Shown here one piece after another: positions 11,960 to 23,645 of a stretch of 64,000 nucleotides of DNA. Source of the stretch: Gigantopelta aegis (lineage: Eukaryota > Mollusca > Gastropoda > Neomphalida > Peltospiridae); assembly GCF_016097555.1 (NCBI RefSeq), contig NC_054707.1, positions 49,065,711 to 49,129,710 of the forward strand, in the 5' to 3' direction. Made by a program: the position numbers and the translations under genes. The notes below the pieces were generated by a model. That model was not told the DNA's origin. It made no database searches and was given only the letters and a program-made list of their open reading frames with translations. The first letter of the stretch is position 1. Every line of letters begins with the position of its first letter.

Positions 11960-12665
11960 GCTCCCTGTTATTTAATTAAAAATATAAATACTCCAGCCAC
12001 CTACATATTTTATGGCATAATACAATATAAAATATATTCAGATTTTTGTTTTACCCACTATAATGGATCTGTCAATACAAACAAAAAGTTACATAAAACG
12101 TTGTTTGTCGATTGACTGGGTAGGCCTACTGTTCACAGAGTATCTTTGTTTCCATGTCAGTTTGGTGGGGGCTTTTATTATTATTTTTGTTTATTTTATT
12201 ATCTTTTCAATTTTCATTTCAATAAATACTGACGTGTATTAGTATTACGAATGAATAACATACAACAAACCTTGTATAAAATGACGATCTCCGTTGTGGG
12301 ATGGGCAAAGTTGATTCTTGTCAGCTTTAACTGTTCAACGTTTCGCTTCCACTGTATTTGATGAAACTAATTTCATAATCCTTACTACAGTGACTTGTGC
12401 ATCTAACAACAACGTATGAAATTACCATGACAAAATACCATTCATCAAAACTAGTCTACACTGATTTAATTGACGGAAAAACATTCGATTGTTCATTACT
12501 ACTAATGCCAGTATTGTCAACTGGTTTCTTGCCTACCAGCGCTCACGCAGTACCACGTGATCAAAACATGTGACGTCACCGTGGCTTCTCCTATTATGGG
12601 TTGAATGTTTATTTATTTCCATTAAGTAAGTTTACAGTTAATTAAAGCCTACATTGGATACAACA

Positions 12666-12983
12666 CATATCAAATATATTTTTCTTCATAAAATATCAGT
12701 GGCTGTATATTAAACGTGTTTCTGATCGTTCTAATATTTGTACAAGGTTAAAATTCCTTTTATTTCCTAAAATATTGTTTTTGTCGTACGTACGAAATTA
12801 TTTGAAAACAAAATCCAGTTTGGGCTTCTTAGAAATATTAAGACGACCAGGAACATATTGAATATACAGACACTGATATTCTAAACAAGAAAATATATTT
12901 AATATGTAAGTTTAATCGTAGGAATATTTTATTAGTCGGAAACATCTTACAATGGAGTAAACTCAGGAATGTCCCTTTAAGTT
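12666..12983. mobile_element. Right arm of MITE split by Gypsy insertion
   Basis: Runs from ACATATCAAATATATTTTTC through the GTCGTACGTACGAAATTATT centre to AGGAATGTCCCTTTAA, the inverse of the terminus at 5,416. The internal order matches the complete copies near 42.1 and 56.1 kb in reverse complement. Confidence 0.75.
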
Positions 12984-13115
12984 AGTTAATTAAAGCTTCT
13001 ATTCTAACGGATGTGAATACACAGTGGGAGTATGTTGGCGAGGCCACAGATGAAGTGGCTGACGTGTGAATCCCCACGATTAGTTGCACGTGACATTTAC
13101 TAAGTACTGACAGTT

Positions 13116-13560
13116 AAGCTGGGTTTATGCTTTTGACGCCGTCACCCGTTAGCATACGCTACGCCATCTTCATAAATCAAGGCTAATATTCGTTCCTCGT
13201 ATTCAGCCTTGATACATGTAGTCAAGATTACTGATATCCACTACTAGCGCCCTCTATTGGAAGAAAATTTGTAACACCGATTATGTCCCTTACACGATGA
13301 CATCGCTGACCAATCACAGCATCGGTAACATGTGACAATCTTGAAAGCAATATCAGTGTTCGCCCGCCAACATGGAGTTTACATAACAAGGGAATCTATA
13401 AGGAGCGTTGCGATTCGTTGCAATCAGATCTCATCGCATCCAATGAAATTTAAGTATTTTGTGGCACGATTGCTCGACGACATGTATCAAGGCTGAATAC
13501 GAGGAACGAATATTAGCCTTGATTTATGAAGATGACGCTACGCCGGTGGGCGGCATTAAT
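13116..13560. mobile_element. TIR element nested inside a second small element
   Basis: The inner element is bounded by ATCTTCATAAATCAAGGCTA at about 13,165 and by the complementary arm ending near 13,533. The arms extend for more than 50 bases (ATATTCGTTCCTCGTATTC and its complement). The outer sequence AGCTGGGTTTATGCTTTTGA plus CGCCGTCAC recurs in reverse complement at 22,818-22,851, so it is a separate family. GCTACGCC stands on both sides of the inner element. Confidence 0.65.
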
Positions 13561-14152
13561 AGAGAGGTTCGGCACGGCCCAACGTGAACGTTTCCGTGTG
13601 CGTTTCGGCGAATTCTTCGTACTACGTCATCAGTTTGTGTGACGTATGTTCCCATGCCATACGTACGTCATTACGTATAAAACGCCATTTATACGTAGAG
13701 GCTAAAACGTAGGTATACAAATGTATTTTTTCTACCATAAAGCTATTTATTTACATAATTAATGTTAATTGATAATTAGTTAAATATGTTACTCATATGT
13801 ATATTGTGGTTTTATTTGTCTGGAACGTAATATGAGGGTTTTGTGCTACTTATAACATATGTATCGTAGAAACATTTCATTTCATTTTTCTAAAAGAAAT
13901 TCATTGTGTACTCTTACCAAGACGGAAAGCACCTTTAGTCCTTGTTTTTGGGGGTTTTCTGCTTTCTATAAAAAAAAAAAAACCATATGAGTTTGGACTC
14001 AAACCTGGAGTGGGGATGACAAAATAATCCACATCAGGAACGTAGAATGCCGGTGGGCGGCATTAGCTGGCGACTGTCGGCAGACATAACCGCGCGTTTA
14101 GCGTTATTGTCCCAAGTGTAAGCCAACGCTCGCAGGCGTCGACCTATTTTCA
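13561..14152. other. No gene seen
   Basis: Spacer. CCGGTGGGCGGCATTA at 13,543 recurs at about 14,049, which suggests two pieces of one degraded repeat family. Confidence 0.45.
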
Positions 14153-14230
14153 CCCCACAGACAGGATAAAACATACCACGGCCTTTGCCCAGTTGTGGAG
14201 CAATGGTCGGGACGGGGAAAACCCCACTCG
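14153..14230 (-). mobile_element. SINE body remnant
   Basis: CCCACAGACAGGATAAAACA followed by TACCACGGCCTTTG matches the reverse complement of the common SINE body. Both ends have decayed. Confidence 0.55.
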
Positions 14231-14355
14231 AGAATGAGCACACCAAGGAGGTTAGTACAGTTCGAACTATCTGTGGTGCAGTTAGGGGTACTTGTCATCA
14301 CAAAATATACGAGACTGGATTTATGTCTTTGTCCTAACGCCGTGAATTCCATAAA

Positions 14356-14949
14356 ATGTCTATTCTTTACAAAATGGTAAAAGGTCTAACTCCCGACTAT
14401 TTATCATCGTTGGTACCACCAAAAGTATCTAACAATTCAAATTACACTCTTCGTAACGCTGGCGAATTCCAAACTGTATATAGCAAAACAGAATTCCATA
14501 AAAGTTCTTTTCTACCATCTGGAATTCGTATCTGGAATAATCTCGGAACTGACACTGCAAATATTGAATCGTTGTCTGCATTTTAACAAGAAATCCGTCC
14601 AATATTAAATTTACCAGATAAGCAATTTCTTGAATTTGGAACACGTTCAAATCAAATAGTTCATTGTAGACTTCGACTAGAATGTAGCGATCTAAATGAT
14701 CATAGGTTCAAACGATATATCAGTGACAATCCGCCATGCAGCTATGGCTATTCGTTTGAAAATACACTTCATTTTCTGTTTACATGTCCTTTGTATGATA
14801 ATATTCGCCGTACAAAGTTTTATTATAACAGTGGTTTTGACCTCAAAGCAGTGTTATTTGGTAGAAGTGACTATCTTCCGGAAATAAATTTAAGAATAGT
14901 GGAATCAATTCATGAATTTATAACTGCTTCAAACCGTTTTTTCAATTAA
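14356..14949 (+). pseudogene. LINE ORF2 C-terminal fragment
   Basis: One frame with a single internal TAA (14,584-14,586) runs to a stop at 14,947-14,949. It reads LYKMVKGLTPDYLSSLVPP, then FLPSGIRIWNNL, and later ENTLHFLFTCPLYDNIR, the pattern of the C-terminal domain of non-LTR retrotransposon ORF2 proteins. The endonuclease and reverse transcriptase are absent, so this is a 5'-truncated copy. The LINE clade cannot be told from this part. Confidence 0.7.
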
Positions 14950-16464
14950 TGCACTAAGTAATACTTATAATTATCGTCACCTGCGTGCTGGTCTGTGGTA
15001 GCTGGGTATCCAAACAATTACTTGCTTGTACTAATATATTGACCAAGACCAAAGTGTTTAACGTGCACATTCAGAGCAAGCTGTTGTAACGCACGTCTGT
15101 CCTGGGCACAAGTGCCGACCTCGGCCGGCTCCTCCGTCCAGGACAGGAAAAGTGAGGGGTGGGTAGGAGGGAGGGGACCGCAGTCCGGCCGTAGCCGGTA
15201 ACAGGCGGAGGGTGGAATGGTGCTATGGGATTTGGAATGTCCCCGTAGGATTAAGCCGAAGAGAAAGTGTGCGCATTTTTGTTGAAGGAATTTAAGCGCA
15301 ATTTTGAACGGTCGCCCTAAATTGAAAGGTAGGGGAGCTACGTATATGTTTGGAGTTTTAGTAGGCCGAGAGTAGTTCGTTAGTTGGACCTATTGGTGCT
15401 GAAATGTCTCCCTAGGTTGCCCATAAGGGCCCTTAAAAGGGCCTGAACTGTTCAGCTCGTGGCATGACAGCCCAGGCGAGACTCGAAACAATTGTGTACG
15501 TCCGGGAGGTAAGGCCGGCGGTCTAGGTGTTTCTCTTGGGTTCCGCTTCTTGCCAATCCTGTTTTGTTCCTCTTGTTATCCTCCTCTCCCGTTTTCTGCT
15601 CATCATGCCTGCGCAAGCGACAAGGAATTTTGGGGTTGGGTAGAGGGAGCCGGTGTCACGTATAATTTGTACTCCCCTGGATTTCCACAACCCAGTTAAG
15701 ATTATACGTAGAGTACGCACTCCACAGTGCATATTATACATGCAATATACACTCCCCCAGTCTATATATGTATAATATGCACTCCCTCTGAATAATATGC
15801 ACTCCCCCAGTCTATATTGCACGTAGGCTATAAGAATTGTTTAAGCACTCACATAATGAAATAATTTTAGTGGGTTTTTTATGTTTGTATGGCCAGTGCA
15901 CTTTGTGAAAGTTGATATACATATCAGTGGCGAATCTAGATGGGTATGTGAATCAGGGGCGGACCCAAGGAGGCCAAAACGTTCCTGGATCCGCCCTTGC
16001 AAATTTGCAGAATAAAAATAATAACTCATCGTGTGTGGTGATCGGATGGATTCCAGAATCTCTTCACACATCCCTAGCTTCCCTTACATCCGATTAATAT
16101 CACAGGAAGTATGTGGAAATAACATTACAAAGCTTGGTCTTAAACAGGTTCATATTTTAGAACCACAACATCAGACCCACTCTACCCCAGTTAAGTGTCA
16201 CCTTGTATCCCCATCATCATTCCTGCATTCTTTGTACATATCAGGGATCCAATATTGATAACCATTTATATTTTTTTAAGTAAAGGAAATTGTAGACGAT
16301 CTGATAAACAAAGGAAGAAAAGTGAATTTTAACGACCTTGCAAACGATTTTCTATTGAAAATGGAATATTATTATACTTAACAAAACAGAAGAATAATAA
16401 TCAAATAAAGGCAACTTAATTTTGGTCCATGTTAGTAACATATATGAATATCGGCGTATAAAAC
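14950..16464. other. No gene; mixed degraded repeats
   Basis: 15,060-15,540 is GC-richer and contains the palindromic pair CGGCCGGCTCCTCCGTCCAG / GTCCTGGGCACAAGTGCCGA. Near 15,700-15,830 a short motif (TATAATATGCACTCCCCCAG) repeats three times, related to the array at 17.4-18.0 kb. Near 15,915-16,000 there are two partial ends of the GGCGGATC MITE family. None has a credible coding frame. Confidence 0.4.
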
Positions 16465-17066
16465 AATAATATACACATGCCATAGATCTATACTATAGCT
16501 GTAAGTAACAATACTAATCATGTATACAATTTACAGTTATAACGTATACGTTCATGATTATCTCGATAATATACACATGCCATAGATCTATACTATAGCT
16601 GTAAGTAACAATACTAATCATGTATACAATTTACAGTTATAACGTATACGTTCATGATTATCTCGATAATATACACATGCCATAGATCTATACTATAGTT
16701 GTAAGTAACAATACTAATCATGTATACAATTTACAGTTATAACGTATACGTTCATGATTATCTCGATAATATACACATGCCACAGATATATACTATAGTT
16801 GTAAGTAACAATACTAATCATGTATACAATTTACAGTTATAACGTATACGTTCATGATTATTTCGATAATATACACATGCCACAGATCTATACTATAGTT
16901 GTAAGTAACAATACTAATCATGTATACAATTTACAGTTATAACGTATACGTTCATGATTATCTCGATAATATACACATGCCATAGATCTATACTATAGTT
17001 GTAAGTAACAATACTAATCATGTATACAATTTACAGTTATAACGTATACGTTCATGATTATCTCGA
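16465..17066. repeat. 100-bp satellite, six units
   Basis: The unit begins ATAATATACACATGCCATAG and ends ACGTTCATGATTATCTCG. Starts fall exactly 100 bases apart (16,465, 16,565 and so on to 16,965). Units differ by only a few substitutions, for example CTATAGCTG/CTATAGTTG and CCATAG/CCACAG, and there are no length changes. Confidence 0.97.
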
Positions 17067-17067
17067 T

Positions 17068-17260
17068 GGACAAGGTGCGGAACATAGCCCAGTGGTAAAG
17101 CGCTCGCCTGATACGCGGTCGGTCTAGGATCGATCCTCGTCGGTGGGCCCAATCGGCTATTTTTTGTTCTTGCCAGTGCACTACATATCATGTCTTTGGG
17201 ATGGTGCATGTAAAACAAATCTACTGATGGGAAAATCTGGCGGGTTTGCTAAATCTAAGA
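17068..17260 (+). mobile_element. SINE type 1 with intact A- and B-box-like head
   Basis: GTGCGGAACATAGCCCAGTG carries the A-box, and GGTCGGTCTAGGATCGATCC carries the B-box. GGTGGGCCCAATCGGCTATT and part of the body follow. It starts directly after the last satellite unit. Confidence 0.8.
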
Positions 17261-17394
17261 CTCAAAATTACAAAATGTTCGACATCATATATTCGATCAT
17301 TAATACATCAGTGTCGTTAAAAACAAATGCACAAGCCAAGGAGCAGTGAATTGATGTTATACAATTTACTAAGTTCAGTGCGTGATAATAAATA

Positions 17395-17738
17395 GATCAT
17401 TATTATACACATAACCTGGAACTCACATTAATTATTACACATCTATTAATCTATATTCCATGTTCATTAGTATACATATACTCTACACTACCCATTCATT
17501 ATTATATACATAATCTAAACTCCACATTCATTATTATACCTATAAACTACCCCCACCATTCATTATTATACATATAATGTGCGCTCTCCGTTCATTATTA
17601 TACATATAATCTACACTCCCCATTAATTACTATACATATAATATACACTCCCTATTAATTGCTATACATATAATCTGCACTGCCTTTATTACTATATACA
17701 TATAACCTACTGCACTCCTCATTCATTAGTATACACAT

Positions 17739-17823
<85 letters not shown>

Positions 17824-18003
17824 AGAGCATTCATTACTATACATATAATCTGCAAACCACATTCATTATTATACATATAATCTATCCCACCCCCTCATTA
17901 TTATACTTTTAATATTACCCGTTCATTATTATTAATTGACAATCATGCAAAATGACACATTGTGTTTTTAAATATACATATAATCTGCACTCCCCATTCA
18001 TAG
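17395..18003. repeat. Degenerate ~35-40-bp tandem array with (CA)n insert
   Basis: Loose repeats of CATTCATTATTATACATATA followed by ATCTACACTCCC occur about 14 times with drift in length. A pure CA run of about 78 bases sits at 17,743-17,820. Confidence 0.85.
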
Positions 18004-19130
18004 TCCGGAAACTAAATTTCGTTTCGCCCAAATTCAAAGGCTATATCTTTGTCAAAAATAGGTAAATCGTCATGAAAGTCAAATTTCATTGGAATATGTT
18101 GAGGCATTGCACACAAAAAAGTACAAAAACAAATCTCCGCATCTCCTAAGTTCAAGAGCAACATCTCTGTCACAAATGGGTAAATCGTTATGAAAGTCAG
18201 ACTTGATCTATAATAGTATATGAAAAAAGTTATATAGAAAATTTCAGATCAATATCTTCTGGTATTGCAAAAACAAAGTCCGGAAAACAAATTTCCGTAT
18301 CTCCTAAATTCAAGAGCCATATCTCTGTCAAAAATAGGCAATTCTTCAAGAAAGACAAACCTGATCTGTAATGGTACACTATAAAGCTATAGGGTGTATA
18401 CTACCAAATCAAATCCCATAGACGACAATAGTAACATATGTGGTTAAAACTCCTACCTGCAGCGTATCAATCGACATAAACGCCACGGATATAAATACTA
18501 CCACCCCTCACACTTAAAGTGAATCAGAAAAAATTGGGGGTCAAGCTGCTCGTTTCTGAGATAACGGGTAGCGTCTATGACTACCCTAGTTCCGCACAAA
18601 ATTCGAGTACTTTTTTTTTACAGGTACCCCATACATGTTTCAAGCACAAGGCTACTTGACACATTGGTACTAGATGAAATAAAATTGCATATTTTTTTAA
18701 CCCAGATGAAACTATTATTTTTTACAACCAACACACTCACATTTATAACCAATCACAGGACTTGTGGTGTTCACTTTCTATCAAAAGTTGGGTGCACCTC
18801 GAACTTTGACCCAGCCGGAAGTTACTTGGTTTATTACTACCTATACGCAAAATTTAAGCTCAGTATCTTTGGGGAGGGGAGTCCGCAAAACAAATTTCCT
18901 TATCCTCTATTTTCAAGGGCCATAATTCGGTCAAAATGTGTAAATCGTCATGAAAATCAAACTTGATCTGTAATGGTGTATGATAAAATTACATGCAAAC
19001 TTTCAGCTCAATATCTCGAAGCATTGTGGAAAAAAAAGCATCTAGAAAACTTTATGTGACAGACGGACGGACGGACAGACAGGACGGATAATAATCCTAT
19101 AAACCCTCCTCCGGTTGGACCGATAGGATT
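18004..19130 (+). mobile_element. Repeat with ~150-bp internal subrepeats and GGAC-rich 3' end
   Basis: Subrepeats of AAATTCAAGAGCCATATCTC and GGTAAATCGTCATGAAAGTC occur at about 18,035, 18,145, 18,305 and, after an insertion, 18,900. The end carries GACAGACGGACGGACGGACA and CTCCGGTTGGACCGATAGG, a 3' end I recognise from repeats in many marine invertebrates. No protein is encoded. It is interrupted at 18,392-18,840 by a MITE. Confidence 0.6.
18392..18840. mobile_element. MITE, GGGTGTATACTACC ends, copy 1
   Basis: 449 bases beginning GGGTGTATACTACCAAATC and ending in ACTTGGTTTATTACTAC, with CTATA on both sides (18,387-18,391; 18,841-18,845). Closely matches 21,009-21,455. Confidence 0.75.
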
Positions 19131-19894
19131 AATAATGAATTTGGATTATATTCATTTAATAGCACTTAAATTATTTATCAATCCAACGTTCTTTTAAGAG
19201 AGAATTAATGTATTCAGTATTTATACAAAGTAGTGGATAGTGCATATTATATGTATAATAATAACTAGGGGAGTGCAAATATTTCAAGGGGACAGTTCAA
19301 CACAGCTGAACTCTGGAATGGAAATTTTATGTCGACATGCTCCGGTTTACGGCGAGTGCTCGCTGACAAAAGGCGTCTCAATTTAACAAAAAATAATAAT
19401 AATAAAAATAGTCTGACTAGATATATCAGACTTCTTATCTCCGTATTAAACCACATCTTCGTAAATGCAATATTTAATAGTTTTTAACAAATGTTGATAA
19501 ATGTCTGAATAGATTTTTTTATTATTTAAAATGAGATTTAAATTTAGATTGGAGTACAGGCAGCAATTACACTCTTAATGCTGTGTTTCTTTTAAAATTA
19601 ACTTTATCATTTTATCACATTGTTCTATAGACATGCGAGGGCCGGTCCAACCCATACCAGGTTCACATGTAAAAACCTTTGGTTGAATTATATGCATGAC
19701 GCATTTTATTGTATTGTTTTTGGTTTAAACAAGCTTATTAAGATCTCTCCATACATTTTCCAAGCGGATACATTTTAAGATAGCCTAACTGCCTACACAA
19801 AACATTAATTACTAGACTTACATAAGATGACGAAAAAGAGAAAATATAAAGAAGTTAAAGGGGGGTATGGTGAGTATGATACTGTAGAACTTGT
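19131..19894. other. No gene seen
   Basis: AT-rich spacer. A segment near 19,815-19,895 is repeated, diverged, at about 20,705-20,770. Confidence 0.45.
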
Positions 19895-19899
19895 ACATT

Positions 19900-19924
19900 C
19901 GGTAGCGGATCAAAAAACTCCACT

Positions 19925-19955
<31 letters not shown>

Positions 19956-20083
19956 AGATGTGGCCGAAACCTACAAACGTTCCCGAAGGGATTCCTCAGA
20001 TTCTCCAAAGTAAAAAAATAAAAATAAAAAATAACAACTGTCGCAAACTTTAGGGGGGAGGGAGGGCCTTAGATCTGCCACTG
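19900..20083. mobile_element. MITE with GGCGGATC-type ends, copy 2
   Basis: The ends CGGTAGCGGATC and GATCTGCCACTG are flanked by ACATT at 19,895-19,899 and 20,084-20,088. It contains 25 consecutive G (19,925-19,949) and ACTGTCGCAAACTTTAGGGG, shared with the copy at 4,574. Confidence 0.7.
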
Positions 20084-20110
20084 ACATTGGACTGGGTTAT
20101 TTCTAGCATA

Positions 20111-20513
20111 TTGACCGGCCTCGGTGGCGTCGTGGCAGGCCATCGGTCTACAGGCTGGTAGGTACTGGGTTCGGATCCCAGTCGAGGCATGGGATTTTTA
20201 ATCGAGATACCGACTCCAAACCCTGAGTGAGTGCTCCGCAAGGCTCAATGGGTAGGTGTAAACCACTTGCACCGACTAGTGATCCATAACTGGTTCAACA
20301 AAGGCCATGGTTTGTGCTATCCTGCCTGTGGGAAGTGCAAATAAAAGATCCCTTGCTGCCTGTCGTAAAAAGAGTAGCCTATGTGGCGACAGCGGGTTTC
20401 CTCTAAAAACAGTGTCAGAATGACCATATGTTTGACGTCCAATAGCCGATGATAAGATAAAAAAATCAATGTGCTCTAGCGGCGTCGTTAAATAAAACAA
20501 ACTTTACTTTACT
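20111..20513 (+). mobile_element. Full-length SINE type 2 with 14-bp target duplication
   Basis: The tRNA-like head is ACCGGCCTCGGTGGCGTCGT with GGTTCGGATCCC as B-box. The linker TGGGTAGGTGTAAACCACTT, the common body and a tail ending AACAAACTTTACTTTAC follow. TTATTTCTAGCATA occurs at 20,097-20,110 and again at 20,514-20,527, which defines both ends. This copy shows the complete architecture of the family. Confidence 0.9.
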
Positions 20514-20591
20514 TTATTTCTAGCATAAAGATTATGTGTGTTATTTTAAAGTAGTTTTAATCATTTCTTCATTATCTTATTCACTAAATTC

Positions 20592-20682
20592 TGGTATGTG
20601 CTATATCCCTAATTGCCACTAATGGAAAAATTTAGCGGGTTTCCTCTCTAAGACTATGTCAAAATTATCAAATGTCAAGTGG
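20592..20682 (+). mobile_element. SINE body fragment
   Basis: CTGGTATGTGCTATATCCCT, AATGGAAAAATTTAGCGGGT and TTCCTCTCTAAGACTATGTC match the common body in plus orientation. Confidence 0.6.
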
Positions 20683-21008
20683 ATACAACAGATTTACATA
20701 GACTTGGAGAAAGAGAACAAAAACGAAGGGGTAGAGAAACAGAGGGGTATAAAACTGCAGAACTTTTACATTGGATTGGATGATGTCTAGCATAAATTTA
20801 TGTGTTAACTTTAGCAAACACGTTTAGTAGCAGTTGTGAATTTTAAAGTAGTTTTAATAATTTCTTCATTTTCGTGTTCACTAAATTCCGAATTTCCCAA
20901 CAAGATCGTTTTATAATTTAGATGTGAATAGTTTGACATGAAAGTGTTTCTTTGTTCATTGTACAGGGTACGGTACAGTAGAGCATGGAATTATCTGTAT
21001 TTTCTATA

Positions 21009-21455
21009 GGGTGTATACTACCAAATCAAATCCCACTGACGACAATAATAACATATGTGGCTAAAACTCCTACCTGCAGCGTATCAATCGACATAAACGT
21101 CACGGATATAAATACTACCACCCTCACACTTAAAGTGAATCAGAAAAAATTGGGTGTCAAGCTGCTCGTTTCTGAGATAACGGGTAGCGTCTATGACTAC
21201 CCTAGTTCCGCACAAAATTTGAGTACTTTTTTCACAGGTACCCCATACATGTATCAAGCACAAGGCTACTTGACACAGTGATACTAGATGAAATAAAATT
21301 GCATTTTTTTTTTTACCCAGATGAAACTTTTTCTTTTTTTTGCAACTAACACACTCACATTTATCACCAGTCACTGGACTTGTGGTATTAACTTCTCTAT
21401 CAAAAGTTGGGTGCACCTCGAACTTTGACCCAGCCGGAAGTTATTTGGTTTAGTA
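21009..21455. mobile_element. MITE, GGGTGTATACTACC ends, copy 2
   Basis: Same family as 18,392-18,840, also flanked by CTATA (21,004-21,008; 21,456-21,460). Its left half holds an open frame of about 90 residues (from TPTCSVSIDINV to YQAQGYLTQ). The other copy has a one-base insertion in that frame, so coding is doubtful. Confidence 0.75.
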
Positions 21456-21724
21456 CTATATATCGAACGAATTTATGATAATTAAGATCACTGATTTCTA
21501 AGCGAAGTTTACAGTGTCTAGAACCCTTATTAAAAATATCCTGGAACAGCTTTGTTTGATTTTTAAAATTGAATTTTAAAACATGTTAGTGATTCAGCTT
21601 TCCGGACTTTTAACATAAATTTAATGCATTCCACAACCGTATATTATTCCAGAAGGAAACAAAGACTCGGAGTATAATTTTGTACGACTAGCTAGGCCTA
21701 CTGTTCTTAGATTTCCTTTATTCC

Positions 21725-22072
21725 TTAAAGGCATATTGTCACAGACCACTGACCTATTGCATGACCTAACAAAGTATTACTTAAAAATATATATATATAT
21801 TTGATTTGTCCCTAAATGTACTTTATTTAACCATCTATGTAACCACCATACTCCACTTATTAATGGTATTTTGTAAAAATAATTGAATTATGGCAATGGT
21901 CCATAATTAAAAAACTAACATTGCTGAGAGGTTTAACATGGATTTCACTTCATCGTGGTTCAGTTAAAGTGATGCAATAACTAGATTTGGTCTGTAAAAA
22001 TTAATGTAATTTTGATTTATTATTCATTTTTAGAGAAATAAGGTCCTTAAATCTGTGACAGTATGCCTTTAA
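21725..22072. mobile_element. MITE with TTAA ends and AGGCATATTGTCACAGA TIR
   Basis: TTAAAGGCATATTGTCACAG at the left and CTGTGACAGTATGCCTTTAA at the right form inverted ends of about 20 bases, with TTAA at both outer edges. TTAA targets suggest a piggyBac-like or similar mobiliser; this is inferred. Confidence 0.75.
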
Positions 22073-22327
22073 GCCACATGTTCTAATATGAGATCTTGAT
22101 AGGAAAAGTGATATGTGGGCGAACCATCATTACCATCGTTTTAGCCTGATCCCCCAACATTGACAAGTTCATACATCTTACAGAGATTATGGTGTTTTTG
22201 CTTGTCTATTAGTGGAATAAAATCAGTCAGCTCGGCCCATTGCATAGAATAGCCGAGTAGTTTATATTGAAAAGGAGGGGGGCGCCCATATCGCGACACT
22301 GATAGTAAAGTACAGCTTTTAATAAGT

Positions 22328-22750
22328 TTAAAGGGATGCCAGCGCAAGGCTTTTGGACTGGTATGCATATTCAACGATATATAATGCACATTGTTGCTTA
22401 ATATCAGCAAGTATAATCATATAGTTAATTAATAAAACGGTTAAATGTGACGGCTATTATAGTATACTATCAAGTCATTTATGTTGTTTTAAAAGTCAGG
22501 TTGATGAAAGCGAAGTGTCTTGTCGTAAATTAGAGCGTTTGTTTACACTGTGCATACAGGAGTTCGTCGGAGCTGACGTCACTTCGCCCCAAGCTATAGC
22601 ACCGGACGCAACAAAAATGAAACAAAATGGCTATCCCCAGTTAGCAAGAATTACGCGTTTTTCATTTGTTAAAGTGTCAGTATGTGTGGATGGCCCGGGT
22701 ATGCATCTTTCCAACATAAGGTTCTTGTTTGAGTTGACTGTCCCTTTAAA
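22328..22750. mobile_element. MITE, complete copy of AAAGGGATGC family
   Basis: Starts TTTAAAGGGATGCCAGCG and ends GACTGTCCCTTTAAAG. Internal blocks GGACTGGTATGCATATTCAA and GTGCATACAGGAGTTCGTCG are found as separated halves at 35.03, 38.06, 47.46 and 48.34 kb. This is the only complete copy here. Confidence 0.7.
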
Positions 22751-22851
22751 GTATAAATCTATGCGCTGGCGAATGGCGGCAGCCACCGGCTGCGGGCGTA
22801 TGCTAGCGTATTACGGTGAGTGACGGCGTCAAAAGTATAAACCCAGCTTTA
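22751..22851 (-). mobile_element. Fragment of AGCTGGGTTTAT element
   Basis: GTGACGGCGTCAAAAGTATA followed by AACCCAGCT is the reverse complement of the outer element at 13,116. The MITE just before it is probably inserted in it, since AGTATAAA follows the MITE end. Confidence 0.55.
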
Positions 22852-23012
22852 CATTGCCCTATTTCGTCATACTTTCCTTTATTAATTTTTTTTTTTTTTT
22901 TAATTTAAATCAATTTCAGTCGTTTAGATTGCATGTTATTGTTATACGGTTTCTTAATAAATTCAATGTATCTTTTAGTTTGTAAACGCGTCCTATGTTA
23001 TTAATAGTTACG

Positions 23013-23057
23013 TTTGTTTTGTTTAACGACACCACTAGAGAACATTGATTTATTAAT
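23013..23057 (-). mobile_element. SINE tail, interrupted by LINE insertion
   Basis: TTGTTTAACGACACCACTAG ends in GATTTATTAAT (23,047-23,057). The SINE continues at 24,812 after the LINE with the same 11 bases. Confidence 0.85.
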
Positions 23058-23297
23058 AATTTTAGAAGTATTTCGTTATTAAATATTATGGGAAAATTAT
23101 TTACTTCTATTTTGGAAACAAGGATTAGGACTTAGCCTGACTTTAATAATATTATCCATGAAGCACAGGCAGGTTTCCGAAATGATTACTCCACAATAGA
23201 TCATATATTTACACTTCAGGCATTATGTCAAAAATACCATAGAAAGCCTAGATATCGATTTTATGTTGCTTTTATTGATCTTCGCAAATCTTTTGAC

Positions 23298-23645
23298 TTG
23301 GTAAATAGGAAAACGTTATTGTATGTGTTGCATATAAGGGGTATTCAAAGTAAACTATTTAACATTTCAAAAGATATGTATGAAAAAGTTAAAGCTTGTG
23401 TTAGAGTAAAGAATGTTAGGACATATCCCTTTACAACATCTAGTGGTTTTCGTCAAGGGTGTATGTTAAGTCCAGTTTTGTTTATAATTTTTATTCATGA
23501 ATATATAAATGAGATGAATAATAGTAATCTTAGAGGAATTTTTGTGAATGAAAATATTAATGATATACTAATGCTTCTCTTTGCTGATGATGGTGTACTT
23601 ATTGAAGATACAGTAATAGGTTTGCAAGAAAGCTTGATGTATTAA
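23298..23645 (+). pseudogene. LINE reverse transcriptase core fragment
   Basis: A 115-residue open stretch containing the palm motifs: substrate-binding GFRQGCMLSPVLF and the catalytic LLFADDGVLI. It follows, in another frame, the segment with the first catalytic Asp (23,270s). It is cut by a stop just after the FADD block. The reading is a fragment of a retrotransposon enzyme, not a gene start. Confidence 0.8.

Noticed and set aside
16465..17066. CRISPR-like array
   Set aside because: The whole 100-bp unit repeats with no unique spacers; animal satellite DNA.
17068..17140. Possible tRNA gene
   Set aside because: A- and B-box-like segments are present, but there is no acceptor-stem pairing and the sequence continues into a SINE body; same for the other heads.
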